From the NCBI GenBank assembly GCA_030998225.1, contig JAPYXD010000724.1:671564-735563 (forward strand): 64,000 nucleotides of DNA, written 5' to 3'. Below are positions 35,130 through 50,345 of the stretch, piece by piece (position 1 is the stretch's first letter; the number at the start of each line of letters is the position of its first letter). Origin of the DNA: Diplolepis rosae. Lineage: Eukaryota > Arthropoda > Insecta > Hymenoptera > Diplolepididae. The notes under the pieces are model-generated. The model saw nothing but the letters and a program-made list of their open reading frames with translations. It was not told the DNA's origin and did not search any database. The position numbers and the translations under genes were made by a program.

Positions 35130-38100
35130 GATGAGCAATTTGGCATTCTTTTTTAATAAGAAATTTTTTTAAATTGCGGTCGGTTCGTGTGGAAATTTTT
35201 TTATGTTTCCCGGTTTAATTGTTATCCGGTTTTTTTATTTACAGTGAACTCTAAATATTTTTTCGAATCGTGATGCTGCATACTGGACTACTTCATTTTG
35301 AATTGCAAGCTTTGAGATAAGTTTTTGAATTCTATGATAATCCTTAATTTCATTATCTCCTATATTCTAATGTTTTACAGAAATTTTGAATTAATCTTTG
35401 AATTTATGGCACTGAAGAGGGCCCCCATATGTGGCCGAAACGTTTGCCTTGCTTTCTTTTCGAGTATTTTTATATGTAATAGTGAAAATTTTATTCGAAG
35501 GAAATAAAAAGAATCTGACCCTATGCCGAAATAACGAGAAATGAACATAAAATTCTATGAATTATGGGTCAATATAATAGCAGACATGTTATCGAACATG
35601 TCACTTTAAAATTTTAAAATGGCACATTTAGTATAAAGGTTGACTATCTCATAGTTCTGACCATTTTCAGAACAAACTAAATCTATTAATACTTCCTAAA
35701 ATGTGATACTTGATATCACGAATACTAAAATTGCATTTTTGTTATTTTTTAAAGATAAATGTAGTATTTTTCAAAAAATCTCAGAATAAATCTGAATGCA
35801 GTAATAAACAACATTCAATTTTTTTTTCTTTATTTATTGCTTAACATACTCAAATAATATTGAGTAAAAGTACATGTCTAGATATTATAATAATTTATGT
35901 TTTTGTAATGCCTTGCTTGCCAATTCAATGTTAAATGGATTGTCCGTGAAGCTGATATAAAAAAATCGTGTCTTCAAAAATACACGCCTTCCTCCACTCG
36001 TGAAAATCACCATAATCATTTCGAATTTCTTTACTAGGTTTAGGACAATAGTCTTCTCAAGGAGCAAAAGAACCTCTCAAGATTTCTTATATAAAAAAAT
36101 ATTCGGTCAGCAAAGCCACATGTCTTGAGTCGGTTTTTAAAACAGTTCAGATTATTCTGTGAGAGACTCCGGTAACAAAGACTTCACGAAAAGTTTAAAA
36201 ATGTAAACCTTGTTCGCGTTCTGCCATTGATGAGCAATTTGGCATTCTTTTTTAATAAGAAATTTTTTTAAATTGTGGTCGGTTCGTGTGGAAATTTTTT
36301 TATGTTTCCCGGTTTAATTGTTATCCGGTCTTTTTATTTACAGTGAACTCTAAATATTTTTTCGAATCGTGATGCTGCATACTGGACTACTTCATTTTGA
36401 ATTGCAAGCTTTGAGATAAGTTTTTGAATTCTATGATAATCCTTAATTTCATTATCTCCTATATTCTAATGTTTTACAGAAATTTTGAATTAATCTTTGA
36501 ATTTATGGCACTGAAGAGGGCCCCCATATGTGGCCGAAACGTTTGCCTTGCTTTCTTTTCGAGTATTTTTATATGTAATAGTGAAAATTTTATTCGAAGG
36601 AAATAAAAAGAATCTGACCCTATGCCAAAATAACGAGAAATGAACAAAAAATTCTATGAATTATGGGTCAATATAATAGCAGACATGTTATCAAACATGT
36701 CACTTTAAAATTTTAAAATGGCACATTTAGTATAAAGGTTGACTATCTCATAGTTCTGACCATTTTCAGAACAAACTAAATCTATTAATACTTCCTAAAA
36801 TGTGATACTTGATATCACGAATACTAAAATTGCATTTTTGTTATTTTTTAAAGATAAATGTAGTATTTTTCACAAAATCTCAGAATAAATCTGAATGCAG
36901 TAATAAACAACATTCAATTTTTTTTTTATTTATTGCTTAACATACTCAAATAATATTGAGTGGAAGTACATGTCTAGATATTATAATAATTTATGTTTTT
37001 GTAATGCCTTGCTTGCCAATTCAATGTTAAATGGATTGTCCGTGAAGCTGATATAAAAAAATCGTTTCTTCAAAAATACACGCCTTCCTCCACTCGTGAA
37101 AATCACCATAAACGTTTCGAATTTCTTTACTAGGTATAGGACAATAGTCTTCTCAAGGAGCAAAAGAACCTCTCAGGATTTCTTATATAAAAAAATATTC
37201 GGTCAGCAAAGCCACATGTCTTGAGTCGGTTTTTAAAACAGTTCAGATTATTCTGTGAGAGACTCCGGTAACAAAGTCTTCACGAAAAGTTTAAAAATGT
37301 AAACCTTGTTCGCGTTCTGCCATTGATGAGCAATTTGGCATTCTTTTTTAATAAGAAATTTTTTTAAATTGCGGTCGGTTCGTGTGGAAATTTTTTTATG
37401 TTTCCCGGTTTAATTGTTATCCGGTTTTTTTATTTACAGTGAACTCTAAATATTTTTTCGAATCGTGATGCTGCATACTGGACTACTTCATTTTGAATTG
37501 CAAGCTTTGAGATAAGTTTTTGAATTCTATGATAATCCTTAATTTCATTATCTCCTATATTCTAATGTTTTACAGAAATTTTGAATTAATCTTTGAATTT
37601 ATGGCACTGAAGAGGGCCCCCATATGTGGCCGAAACGTTTGCCTTGCTTTCTTTTCGAGTATTTTTATATGTAATAGTGAAAATTTTATTCGAAGGAAAT
37701 AAAAAGAATCTGACCCTATGCCGAAATAACGAGAAATGAACATAAAATTCTATGAATTATGGGTCAATATAATAGCAGACATGTTATCGAACATGTCACT
37801 TTAAAATTTTAAAATGGCACATTTAGTATAAAGGTTGACTATCTCATAGTTCTGACCATTTTCAGAACAAACTAAATCTATTAATACTTCCTAAAATGTG
37901 ATACTTGATATCACGAATACTAAAATTGCATTTTTGTTATTTTTTAAAGATAAATGTAGTATTTTTCAAAAAATCTCAGAATAAATCTGAATGCAGTAAT
38001 AAACAACATTCAATTTTTTTTTCTTTATTTATTGCTTAACATACTCAAATAATATTGAGTAAAAGTACATGTCTAGATATTATAATAATTTATGTTTTTG

Positions 38101-38423
38101 TAATGCCTTGCTTGCCAATTCAATGTTAAATGGATTGTCCGTGAAGCTGATATAAAAAAATCGTGTCTTCAAAAATACACGCCTTCCTCCACTCGTGAAA
38201 ATCACCATAATCGTTTCGAATTTCTTTACTAGGTTTAGGACAATAGTCTTCTCAAGGAGCAAAAGAACCTCTCAAGATTTCTTATATAAAAAAATATTCG
38301 GTCAGCAAAGCCACATGTCTTGAGTCGGTTTTTAAAACAGTTCAGATTATTCTGTGAGAGACTCCGGTAACAAAGTCTTCACGAAAAGTTTAAAAATGTA
38401 AACCTTGTTCGCGTTCTGCCATT

Positions 38424-39445
38424 GATGAGCAATTTGGCATTCTTTTTTAATAAGAAATTTTTTTAAAATGCGGTCGGTTCGTGTGGAAATTTTTTTATGT
38501 TTCCCGGTTTAATTGTTATCCGGTTTTTTTATTTACAGTGAACTCTAAATATTTTTTCGAATCGTGATGCTGCATACTGGACTACTTCATTTTGAATTGC
38601 AAGCTTTGAGATAAGTTTTTGAATTCTATGATAATCCTTAATTTCATTATCTCCTATATTCTAATGTTTTACAGAAATTCGAGTATTTTTATATCTAATA
38701 GTGAAAATTTTATTCGAAGGAAATAAAAAGAATCTGACCCTATGCCAAAATAACGAGAAATGAACAAAAAATTCTATGAATTATGGGTCAATATAATAGC
38801 AGACATGTTATCAAACATGTCACTTTAAAATTTTAAAATGGCACATTTAGTATAAAGGTTGACTATCTCATAGTTCTGACCATTTTCAGAACAAACTAAA
38901 TCTATTAATACTTCCTAAAATGTGATACTTGATATCACGAATACTAAAATTGCATTTTTGTTATTTTTTAAAGATAAATGTAGTATTTTTCAAAAAATCT
39001 CAGAATAAATCTGAATGCAGTAATAAACAACATTAAATTTTTTTTTTTATTTATTGCTTAACATACTCAAATAATATTGAGTGGAAGTACATGTCTAGAT
39101 ATTATAATAATTTATGTTTTTGTAATGCCTTACTTGCCAATTCAATGTTAAATGGATTGTCCGTGAAGCTGATATAAAAAAATCGTTTCTTCAAAAATAC
39201 ACGCCTTCCTCCACTCGTGAAAATCACCATAAACGTTTCGAATTTCTTTACTAGGTTTAGGACAATAGTCTTCTCAAGGAGCAAAAGAACCTCTCAAGAT
39301 TTCTTATATAAAAAAATATTCGGTCAGCAAAGCCACATGTCTTGAGTCGGTTTTTAAAACAGTTCAGATTATTCTGTGAGAGACTCCGGTAACAAAGTCT
39401 TCACGAAAAGTTTAAAAATGTAAACCTTGTTCGCGTTCTGCCATT
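38424..39445 (+). repeat. Monomer 17: hammerhead core deleted
   Basis: Length 1,022. It has the same ACAGAAATT|CGAG junction (38679/38680) and the same AAAATGCGGTC marker as monomer 13, four units away. The two are therefore copies of one deleted ancestor. Confidence 0.9.
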
Positions 39446-42400
39446 GATGAGCAATTTGGCATTCTTTTTTAATAAGAAATTTTTTTAAATTGCGGTCGGT
39501 TCGTGTTGAAATTTTTTTATGTTTCCCGGTTTAATTGTTATCCGGTTTTTTTATTTACAGTGAACTCTAAATATTTTTTCGAATCGTGATGCTGCATACT
39601 GGACTACTTCATTTTGAATTGCAAGCTTTGAGATAAGTTTTTGAATTCTATGATAATCCTTAATTTCATTATCTCCTATATTCTAATGTTTTACAGAAAT
39701 TTTGAATTAATCTTTGAATTTATGGCACTGAAGAGGGCCCCCATATGTGGCCGAAACGTTTGCCTTGCTTTCTTTTCGAGTATTTTTATATGTAATAGTG
39801 AAAATTTTATTCGAAGGAAATAAAAAGAATCTGACCCTATGCCGAAATAACGAGAAATGAACATAAAATTCTATGAATTATGGGTCAATATAATAGCAGA
39901 CATGTTATCGAACATGTCACTTTAAAATTTTAAAATGGCACATTTAGTATAAAGGTTGACTATCTCATAGTTCTGACCATTTTCAGAACAAACTAAATCT
40001 ATTAATACTTCCTAAAATGTGATACTTGATATCACGAATACTAAAATTGCATTTTTGTTATTTTTTAAAGATAAATGTAGTATTTTTCAAAAAATCTCAG
40101 AATAAATCTGAATGCAGTAATAAACAACATTCAATTTTTTTTTTATTTATTGCTTAACATACTCAAATAATATTGAGTAAAAGTACATGTCTAGATATTA
40201 TAATAATTTATGTTTTTGTAATGCCTTGCTTGCCAATTCAATGTTAAATGGATTGTCCGTGAAGCTGATATAAAAAAATCGTGTCTTCAAAAATACACGC
40301 CTTCCTCCACTCGTGAAAATCACCATAATCGTTTCGAATTTCTTTACTAGGTTTAGGACAATAGTCTTCTCAAGGAGCAAAAGAACCTCTCAAGATTTCT
40401 TATATAAAAAAATATTCGGTCAGCAAAGCCACATGTCTTGAGTCGGTTTTTAAAACAGTTCAGATTATTCTGTGAGAGACTCCGGTAACAAAGTCTTCAC
40501 GAAAAGTTTAAAAATGTAAACCTTGTTCGCGTTCTGCCATTGATGAGCAATTTGGCATTCTTTTTTAATAAGAAATTTTTTTAAATTGCGGTCGGTTCGT
40601 GTGGAAATTTTTTTATGTTTCCCGGTTTAATTGTTATCCGGTTTTTTTATTTACAGTGAACTCTAAATATTTTTTCGAATCGTGATGCTGCATACTGGAC
40701 TACTTCATTTTGAATTGCAAGCTTTGAGATAAGTTTTTGAATTCTATGATAATCCTTAATTTCATTATCTCCTATATTCTAATGTTTTACAGAAATTTTG
40801 AATTAATCTTTGAATTTATGGCACTGAAGAGGGCCCCCATATGTGGCCGAAACGTTTGCCTTGCTTTCTTTTCGAGTATTTTTATATGTAATAGTGAAAA
40901 TTTTATTCGAAGGAAATAAAAAGAATCTGACCCTATGCCGAAATAACGAGAAATGAACATAAAATTCTATGAATTATGGGTCAATATAATAGCAGACATG
41001 TTATCGAACATGTCACTTTAAAATTTTAAAATGGCACATTTAGTATAAAGGTTGACTATCTCATAGTTCTGACCATTTTCAGAACAAACTAAATCTATTA
41101 ATACTTCCTAAAATGTGATACTTGATATCACGAATACTAAAATTGCATTTTTGTTATTTTTTAAAGATAAATGTAGTATTTTTCAAAAAATCTCAGAATA
41201 AATCTGAATGCAGTAATAAACAACATTCAATTTTTTTTTCTTTATTTATTGCTTAACATACTCAAATAATATTGAGTGGAAGTACATGTCTAGATATTAT
41301 AATAATTTATGTTTTTGTAATGCCTTACTTGCCAATTCAATGTTAAATGGATTGTCCGTGAAGCTGATATAAAAAAATCGTTTCTTCAAAAATACACGCC
41401 TTCCTCCACTCGTGAAAATCACCATAAACGTTTCGAATTTCTTTACTAGGTATAGGACAATAGTCTTCTCAAGGAGCAAAAGAACCTCTCAGGATTTCTT
41501 ATATAAAAAAATATTCGGTCAGCAAAGCCACATGTCTTGAGTCGGTTTTTAAAACAGTTCAGATTATTCTGTGAGAGACTCCGGTAACAAAGTCTTCACG
41601 AAAAGTTTAAAAATGTAAACCTTGTTCGCGTTCTGCCATTGATGAGCAATTTGGCATTCTTTTTTAATAAGAAATTTTTTTAAATTGCGGTCGGTTCGTG
41701 TGGAAATTTTTTTATGTTTCCCGGTTTAATTGTTATCCGGTTTTTTTATTTACAGTGAACTCTAAATATTTTTTCGAATCGTGATGCTGCATACTGGACT
41801 ACTTCATTTTGAATTGCAAGCTTTGAGATAAGTTTTTGAATTCTATGATAATCCTTAATTTCATTATCTCCTATATTCTAATGTTTTACAGAAATTTTGA
41901 ATTAATCTTTGAATTTATGGCACTGAAGAGGGCCCCCATATGTGGCCGAAACGTTTGCCTTGCTTTCTTTTCGAGTATTTTTATATGTAATAGTGAAAAT
42001 TTTATTCGAAGGAAATAAAAAGAATCTGACCCTATGCCGAAATAACGAGAAATGAACATAAAATTCTATGAATTATGGGTCAATATAATAGCAGACATGT
42101 TATCGAACATGTCACTTTAAAATTTTAAAATGGCACATTTAGTATAAAGGTTGACTATCTCATAGTTCTGACCATTTTCAGAACAAACTAAATCTATTAA
42201 TACTTCCTAAAATGTGATACTTGATATCACGAATACTAAAATTGCATTTTTGTTATTTTTTAAAGATAAATGTAGTATTTTTCAAAAAATCTCAGAATAA
42301 ATCTGAATGCAGTAATAAACAACATTCAATTTTTTTTCATTTATTGCTTAACATACTCAAATAATATTGAGTAAAAGTACATGTCTAGATATTATAATAA

Positions 42401-45400
42401 TTTATGTTTTTGTAATGCCTTGCTTGCCAATTCAATGTTAAATGGATTGTCCGTGAAGCTGATATAAAAAAATCGTGTCTTCAAAAATACACGCCTTCCT
42501 CCACTCGTGAAAATCACCATAATCGTTTCGAATTTCTTTACTAGGTTTAGGACAATAGTCTTCTCAAGGAGCAAAAGAACCTCTCAAGATTTCTTATATA
42601 AAAAAATATTCGGTCAGCAAAGCCACATGTCTTGAGTCGGTTTTTAAAACAGTTCAGATTATTCTGTGAGAGACTCCGGTAACAAAGTCTTCACGAAAAG
42701 TTTAAAAATGTAAACCTTGTTCGCGTTCTGCCATTGATGAGCAATTTGGCATTCTTTTTTAATAAGAAATTTTTTTAAATTGCGGTCGGTTCGTGTGGAA
42801 ATTTTTTTATGTTTCCCGGTTTAATTGTTATCCGGTTTTTTTATTTACAGTGAACTCTAAATATTTTTTCGAATCGTGATGCTGCATACTGGACTACTTC
42901 ATTTTGAATTGCAAGCTTTGAGATAAGTTTTTGAATTCTATGATAATCCTTAATTTCATTATCTCCTATATTCTAATGTTTTACAGAAATTTTGAATTAA
43001 TCTTTGAATTTATGGCACTGAAGAGGGCCCCCATATGTGGCCGAAACGTTTGCCTTGCTTTCTTTTCGAGTATTTTTATATGTAATAGTGAAAATTTTAT
43101 TCGAAGGAAATAAAAAGAATCTGACCCTATGCCAAAATAACGAGAAATGAACAAAAAATTCTATGAATTATGGGTCAATATAATAGCAGACATGTTATCA
43201 AACATGTCACTTTAAAATTTTAAAATGGCACATTTAGTATAAAGGTTGACTATCTCATAGTTCTGACCATTTTCAGAACAAACTAAATCTATTAATACTT
43301 CCTAAAATGTGATACTTGATATCACGAATACTAAAATTGCATTTTTGTTATTTTTTAAAGATAAATGTAGTATTTTTCAAAAAATCTCAGAATAAATCTG
43401 AATGCAGTAATAAACAACATTCAATTTTTTTTTCTTTATTTATTGCTTAACATACTCAAATAATATTGAGTGGAAGTACATGTCTAGATATTATAATAAT
43501 TTATGTTTTTGTAATGCCTTGCTTGCCAATTCAATGTTTAATGGATTGTCCGTGAAGCTGATATAAAAAAATCGTTTCTTCAAAAATACACGCCTTCCTC
43601 CACTCGTGAAAATCACCATAAACGTTTCGAATTTCTTTACTAGGTATAGGACAATAGTCTTCTCAAGGAGCAAAAGAACCTCTCAAGATTTCTTATATAA
43701 AAAAATATTCGGTCAGCAAAGCCACATGTCTTGAGTCGGTTTTTAAAACAGTTCAGATTATTCTGTGAGAGACTCCGGTAACAAAGTCTTCACGAAAAGT
43801 TTAAAAATGTAAACCTTGTTCGCGTTCTGCCATTGATGAGCAATTTGGCATTCTTTTTTAATAAGAAATTTTTTTAAATTGCGGTCGGTTCGTGTGGAAA
43901 TTTTTTTATGTTTCCCGGTTTAATTGTTATCCGGTTTTTTTATTTACAGTGAACTCTAAATATTTTTTCGAATCGTGATGCTGCATACTGGACTACTTCA
44001 TTTTGAATTGCAAGCTTTGAGATAAGTTTTTGAATTCTATGATAATCCTTAATTTCATTATCTCCTATATTCTAATGTTTTACAGAAATTTTGAATTAAT
44101 CTTTGAATTTATGGCACTGAAGAGGGCCCCCATATGTGGCCGAAACGTTTGCCTTGCTTTCTTTTCGAGTATTTTTATATGTAATAGTGAAAATTTTATT
44201 CGAAGGAAATAAAAAGAATCTGACCCTATGCCGAAATAACGAGAAATGAACATAAAATTCTATGAATTATGGGTCAATATAATAGCAGACATGTTATCGA
44301 ACATGTCACTTTAAAATTTTAAAATGGCACATTTAGTATAAAGGTTGACTATCTCATAGTTCTGACCATTTTCAGAACAAACTAAATCTATTAATACTTC
44401 CTAAAATGTGATACTTGATATCACGAATACTAAAATTGCATTTTTGTTATTTTTTAAAGATAAATGTAGTATTTTTCAAAAAATCTCAGAATAAATCTGA
44501 ATGCAGTAATAAACAACATTCAATTTATTTTTTATTTTTTGCTTAACTTACTCAAATAATATTGAGTAAAAGTACATGTCTAGATATTATAATAATTTAT
44601 GTTTTTGTAATGCCTTGCTTGCCAATTCAATGTTAAATGGATTGTCCGTGAAGCTGATATAAAAAAATCGTTTCTTCAAAAATACACGCCTTCCTCCACT
44701 CGTGAAAATCACCATAAACGTTTCGAATTTCTTTACTAGGTATAGGACAATAGTCTTCTCAAGGAGCAAAAGAACCTCTCAGGATTTCTTATATAAAAAA
44801 ATATTCGGTCAGCAAAGCCACATGTCTTGAGTCGGTTTTTAAAACAGTTCAGATTATTCTGTGAGAGACTCCGGTAACAAAGTCTTCACGAAAAGTTTAA
44901 AAATGTAAACCTTGTTCGCGTTCTGCCATTGATGAGCAATTTGGCATTCTTTTTTAATAAGAAATTTTTTTAAATTGCGGTCGGTTCGTGTGGAAATTTT
45001 TTTATGTTTCCCGGTTTAATTGTTATCCGGTTTTTTTATTTACAGTGAACTCTAAATATTTTTTCGAATCGTGATGCTGCATACTGGACTACTTCATTTT
45101 GAATTGCAAGCTTTGAGATAAGTTTTTGAATTCTATGATAATCCTTAATTTCATTATCTCCTATATTCTAATGTTTTACAGAAATTTTGAATTAATCTTT
45201 GAATTTATGGCACTGAAGAGGGCCCCCATATGTGGCCGAAACGTTTGCCTTGCTTTCTTTTCGAGTATTTTTATATGTAATAGTGAAAATTTTATTCGAA
45301 GGAAATAAAAAGAATCTGACCCTATGCCGAAATAACGAGAAATGAACATAAAATTCTATGAATTATGGGTCAATATAATAGCAGACATGTTATCGAACAT

Positions 45401-48400
45401 GTCACTTTAAAATTTTAAAATGGCACATTTAGTATAAAGGTTGACTATCTCATAGTTCTGACCATTTTCAGAACAAACTAAATCTATTAATACTTCCTAA
45501 AATGTGATACTTGATATCACGAATACTAAAATTGCATTTTTGTTATTTTTTAAAGATAAATGTAGTATTTTTCAAAAAATCTCAGAATAAATCTGAATGC
45601 AGTAATAAACAACATTCAATTTTTTTTTCTTTATTTATTGCTTAACATACTCAAATAATATTGAGTAAAAGTACATGTCTAGATATTATAATAATTTATG
45701 TTTTTGTAATGCCTTGCTTGCCAATTCAATGTTAAATGGATTGTCCGTGAAGCTGATATAAAAAAATCGTGTCTTCAAAAATACACGCCTTCCTCCACTC
45801 GTGAAAATCACCATAATCGTTTCGAATTTCTTTACTAGGTTTAGGACAATAGTCTTCTCAAGGAGCAAAAGAACCTCTCAAGATTTCTTATATAAAAAAA
45901 TATTCGGTCAGCAAAGCCACATGTCTTGAGTCGGTTTTTAAAACAGTTCAGATTATTCTGTGAGAGACTCCGGTAACAAAGTCTTCACGAAAAGTTTAAA
46001 AATGTAAACCTTGTTCGCGTTCTGCCATTGATGAGCAATTTGGCATTCTTTTTTAATAAGAAATTTTTTTAAATTGCGGTCGGTTCGTGTGGAAATTTTT
46101 TTATGTTTCCCGGTTTAATTGTTATCCGGTTTTTTTATTTACAGTGAACTCTAAATATTTTTTCGAATCGTGATGCTGCATACTGGACTACTTCATTTTG
46201 AATTGCAAGCTTTGAGATAAGTTTTTGAATTCTATGATAATCCTTAATTTCATTATCTCCTATATTCTAATGTTTTACAGAAATTTTGAATTAATCTTTG
46301 AATTTATGGCACTGAAGAGGGCCCCCATATGTGGCCGAAACGTTTGCCTTGCTTTCTTTTCGAGTATTTTTATATGTAATAGTGAAAATTTTATTCGAAG
46401 GAAATAAAAAGAATCTGACCCTATGCCGAAATAACGAGAAATGAACATAAAATTCTATGAATTATGGGTCAATATAATAGCAGACATGTTATCGAACATG
46501 TCACTTTAAAATTTTAAAATGGCACATTTAGTATAAAGGTTGACTATCTCATAGTTCTGACCATTTTCAGAACAAACTAAATCTATTAATACTTCCTAAA
46601 ATGTGATACTTGATATCACGAATACTAAAATTGCATTTTTGTTATTTTTTAAAGATAAATGTAGTATTTTTCAAAAAATCTCAGAATAAATCTGAATGCA
46701 GTAATAAACAACATTCAATTTTTTTTCTTTATTTATTGCTTAACATACTCAAATAATATTGAGTAAAAGTACATGTCTAGATATTATAATAATTTATGTT
46801 TTTGTAATGCCTTGCTTGCCAATTCAATGTTAAATGGATTGTCCGTGAAGCTGATATAAAAAAATCGTGTCTTCAAAAATACACGCCTTCCTCCACTCGT
46901 GAAAATCACCATAATCGTTTCGAATTTCTTTACTAGGTTTAGGACAATAGTCTTCTCAAGGAGCAAAAGAACCTCTCAAGATTTCTTATATAAAAAAATA
47001 TTCGGTCAGCAAAGCCACATGTCTTGAGTCGGTTTTTAAAACAGTTCAGATTATTCTGTGAGAGACTCCGGTAACAAAGTCTTCACGAAAAGTTTAAAAA
47101 TGTAAACCTTGTTCGCGTTCTGCCATTGATGAGCAATTTGGCATTCTTTTTTAATAAGAAATTTTTTTAAATTGCGGTCGGTTCGTGTGGAAATTTTTTT
47201 ATGTTTCCCGGTTTAATTGTTATCCGGTTTTTTTATTTACAGTGAACTCTAAATATTTTTTCGAATCGTGATGCTGCATACTGGACTACTTCATTTTGAA
47301 TTGCAAGCTTTGAGATAAGTTTTTGAATTCTATGATAATCCTTAATTTCATTATCTCCTATATTCTAATGTTTTACAGAAATTTTGAATTAATCTTTGAA
47401 TTTATGGCACTGAAGAGGGCCCCCATATGTGGCCGAAACGTTTGCCTTGCTTTCTTTTCGAGTATTTCTATATCTAATAGTGAAAATTTTATTCGAAGGA
47501 AATAAAAAGAATCTGACCCTATGCCAAAATAACGAGAAATGAACAAAAAATTCTATGAATTATGGGTCAATATAATAGCAGACATGTTATCAAACATGTC
47601 ACTTTAAAATTTTAAAATGGCACATTTAGTATAAAGGTTGACTATCTCATAGTTCTGACCATTTTCAGAACAAACTAAATCTATTAATACTTCCTAAAAT
47701 GTGATACTTGATATCACGAATACTAAAATTGCATTTTTGTTATTTTTTAAAGATAAATGTAGTATTTTTCAAAAAATCTCAGAATAAATCTGAATGCAGT
47801 AATAAACAACATTCAATTTTTTTTTTTATTTATTGCTTAACATACTCAAATAATATTGAGTGGAAGTACATGTCTAGATATTATAATAATTTATGTTTTT
47901 GTAATGCCTTACTTGCCAATTCAATGTTAAATGGATTGTTCGTGAAGCTGATATAAAAAAATCGTTTCTTCAAAAATACACGCCTTCCTCCACTCGTGAA
48001 AATCACCATAAACGTTTCGAATTTCTTTACTAGGTTTAGGACAATAGTCTTCTCAAGGAGCAAAAGAACCTCTCAAGATTTCTTATATAAAAAAATATTC
48101 GGTCAGCAAAGCCACATGTCTTGAGTCGGTTTTTAAAACAGTTCAGATTATTCTGTGAGAGACTCCGGTAACAAAGTCTTCACGAAAAGTTTAAAAATGT
48201 AAACCTTGTTCGCGTTCTGCCATTGATGAGCAATTTGGCATTCTTTTTTAATAAGAAATTTTTTTAAATTGCGGTCGGTTCGTGTGGAAATTTTTTTATG
48301 TTTCCCGGTTTAATTGTTATCCGGTTTTTTTATTTACAGTGAACTCTAAATATTTTTTCGAATCGTGATGCTGCATACTGGACTACTTCATTTTGAATTG

Positions 48401-49323
48401 CAAGCTTTGAGATAAGTTTTTGAATTCTATGATAATCCTTAATTTCATTATCTCCTATATTCTAATGTTTTACAGAAATTTTGAATTAATCTTTGAATTT
48501 ATGGCACTGAAGAGGGCCCCCATATGTGGCCGAAACGTTTGCCTTGCTTTCTTTTCGAGTATTTTTATATGTAATAGTGAAAATTTTATTCGAAGGAAAT
48601 AAAAAGAATCTGACCCTATGCCGAAATAACGAGAAATGAACATAAAATTCTATGAATTATGGGTCAATATAATAGCAGACATGTTATCGAACATGTCACT
48701 TTAAAATTTTAAAATGGCACATTTAGTATAAAGGTTGACTATCTCATAGTTCTGACCATTTTCAGAACAAACTAAATCTATTAATACTTCCTAAAATGTG
48801 ATACTTGATATCACGAATACTAAAATTGCATTTTTGTTATTTTTTAAAGATAAATGTAGTATTTTTCAAAAAATCTCAGAATAAATCTGAATGCAGTAAT
48901 AAACAACATTCAATTTTTTTTTCTTTATTTATTGCTTAACATACTCAAATAATATTGAGTAAAAGTACATGTCTAGATATTATAATAATTTATGTTTTTG
49001 TAATGCCTTGCTTGCCAATTCAATGTTAAATGGATTGTCCGTGAAGCTGATATAAAAAAATCGTGTCTTCAAAAATACACGCCTTCCTCCACTCGTGAAA
49101 ATCACCATAATCGTTTCGAATTTCTTTACTAGGTTTAGGACAATAGTCTTCTCAAGGAGCAAAAGAACCTCTCAAGATTTCTTATATAAAAAAATATTCG
49201 GTCAGCAAAGCCACATGTCTTGAGTCGGTTTTTAAAACAGTTCAGATTATTCTGTGAGAGACTCCGGTAACAAAGTCTTCACGAAAAGTTTAAAAATGTA
49301 AACCTTGTTCGCGTTCTGCCATT

Positions 49324-50345
49324 GATGAGCAATTTGGCATTCTTTTTTAATAAGAAATTTTTTTAAATTGCGGTCGGTTCGTGTGGAAATTTTTTTATGT
49401 TTCCCGGTTTAATTGTTATCCGGTTTTTTTATTTACAGTGAACTCTAAATATTTTTTCGAATCGTGATGCTGCATACTGGACTACTTCATTTTGAATTGC
49501 AAGCTTTGAGATAAGTTTTTGAATTCTATGATAATCCTTAATTTCATTATCTCCTATATTCTAATGTTTTACAGAAATTCGAGTATTTTTATATCTAATA
49601 GTGAAAATTTTATTCGAAGGAAATAAAAAGAATCTGACCCTATGCCAAAATAACGAGAAATGAACAAAAAATTCTATGAATTATGGGTCAATATAATAGC
49701 AGACATGTTATCAAACATGTCACTTTAAAATTTTAAAATGGCACATTTAGTATAAAGGTTGACTATCTCATAGTTCTGACCATTTTCAGAACAAACTAAA
49801 TCTATTAATACTTCCTAAAATGTGATACTTGATATCACGAATACTAAAATTGCATTTTTGTTATTTTTTAAAGATAAATGTAGTATTTTTCAAAAAATCT
49901 CAGAATAAATCTGAATGCAGTAATAAACAACATTCAATTTTTTTTTTTATTTATTGCTTAACATACTCAAATAATATTGAGTGGAAGTACATGTCTAGAT
50001 ATTATAATAATTTATGTTTTTGTAATGCCTTACTTGCCAATTCAATGTTAAATGGATTGTTCGTGAAGCTGATATAAAAAAATCGTTTCTTCAAAAATAC
50101 ACGCCTTCCTCCACTCGTGAAAATCACCATAAACGTTTCGAATTTCTTTACTAGGTTTAGGACAATAGTCTTCTCAAGGAGCAAAAGAACCTCTCAAGAT
50201 TTCTTATATAAAAAAATATTCGGTCAGCAAAGCCACATGTCTTGAGTCGGTTTTTAAAACAGTTCAGATTATTCTGTGAGAGACTCCGGTAACAAAGTCT
50301 TCACGAAAAGTTTAAAAATGTAAACCTTGTTCGCGTTCTGCCATT
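49324..50345 (+). repeat. Monomer 27: hammerhead core deleted
   Basis: Length 1,022, with the same junction as 13 and 17 (49579/49580). It keeps the usual AAATTGCGGTC, so it is a recombinant or a different descendant of the deleted lineage. It is otherwise B-type, with GGATTGTTCGTG in place of GGATTGTCCGTG, as in monomer 25. Confidence 0.9.

Larger units (their letters stand above)
31911..44930 (+). repeat. Array block with alternating A and B monomers (units 11-22)
   Basis: B-type markers (AATCGTTTCTTC, ATAAACGTTTCG and often GCCAAAATAACG, GAACAAAAAATTC, TTATCAAACATG, GAGTGGAAG) occur in units 11, 13, 15, 17, 19, 21 and 22. Units 12, 14, 16, 18 and 20 are A-type. Some are mosaics: 11, 19 and 22 have an A-type middle and a B-type right part. 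The regular A-B spacing gives a dimer of about 2.1-2.2 kb. Confidence 0.75.
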
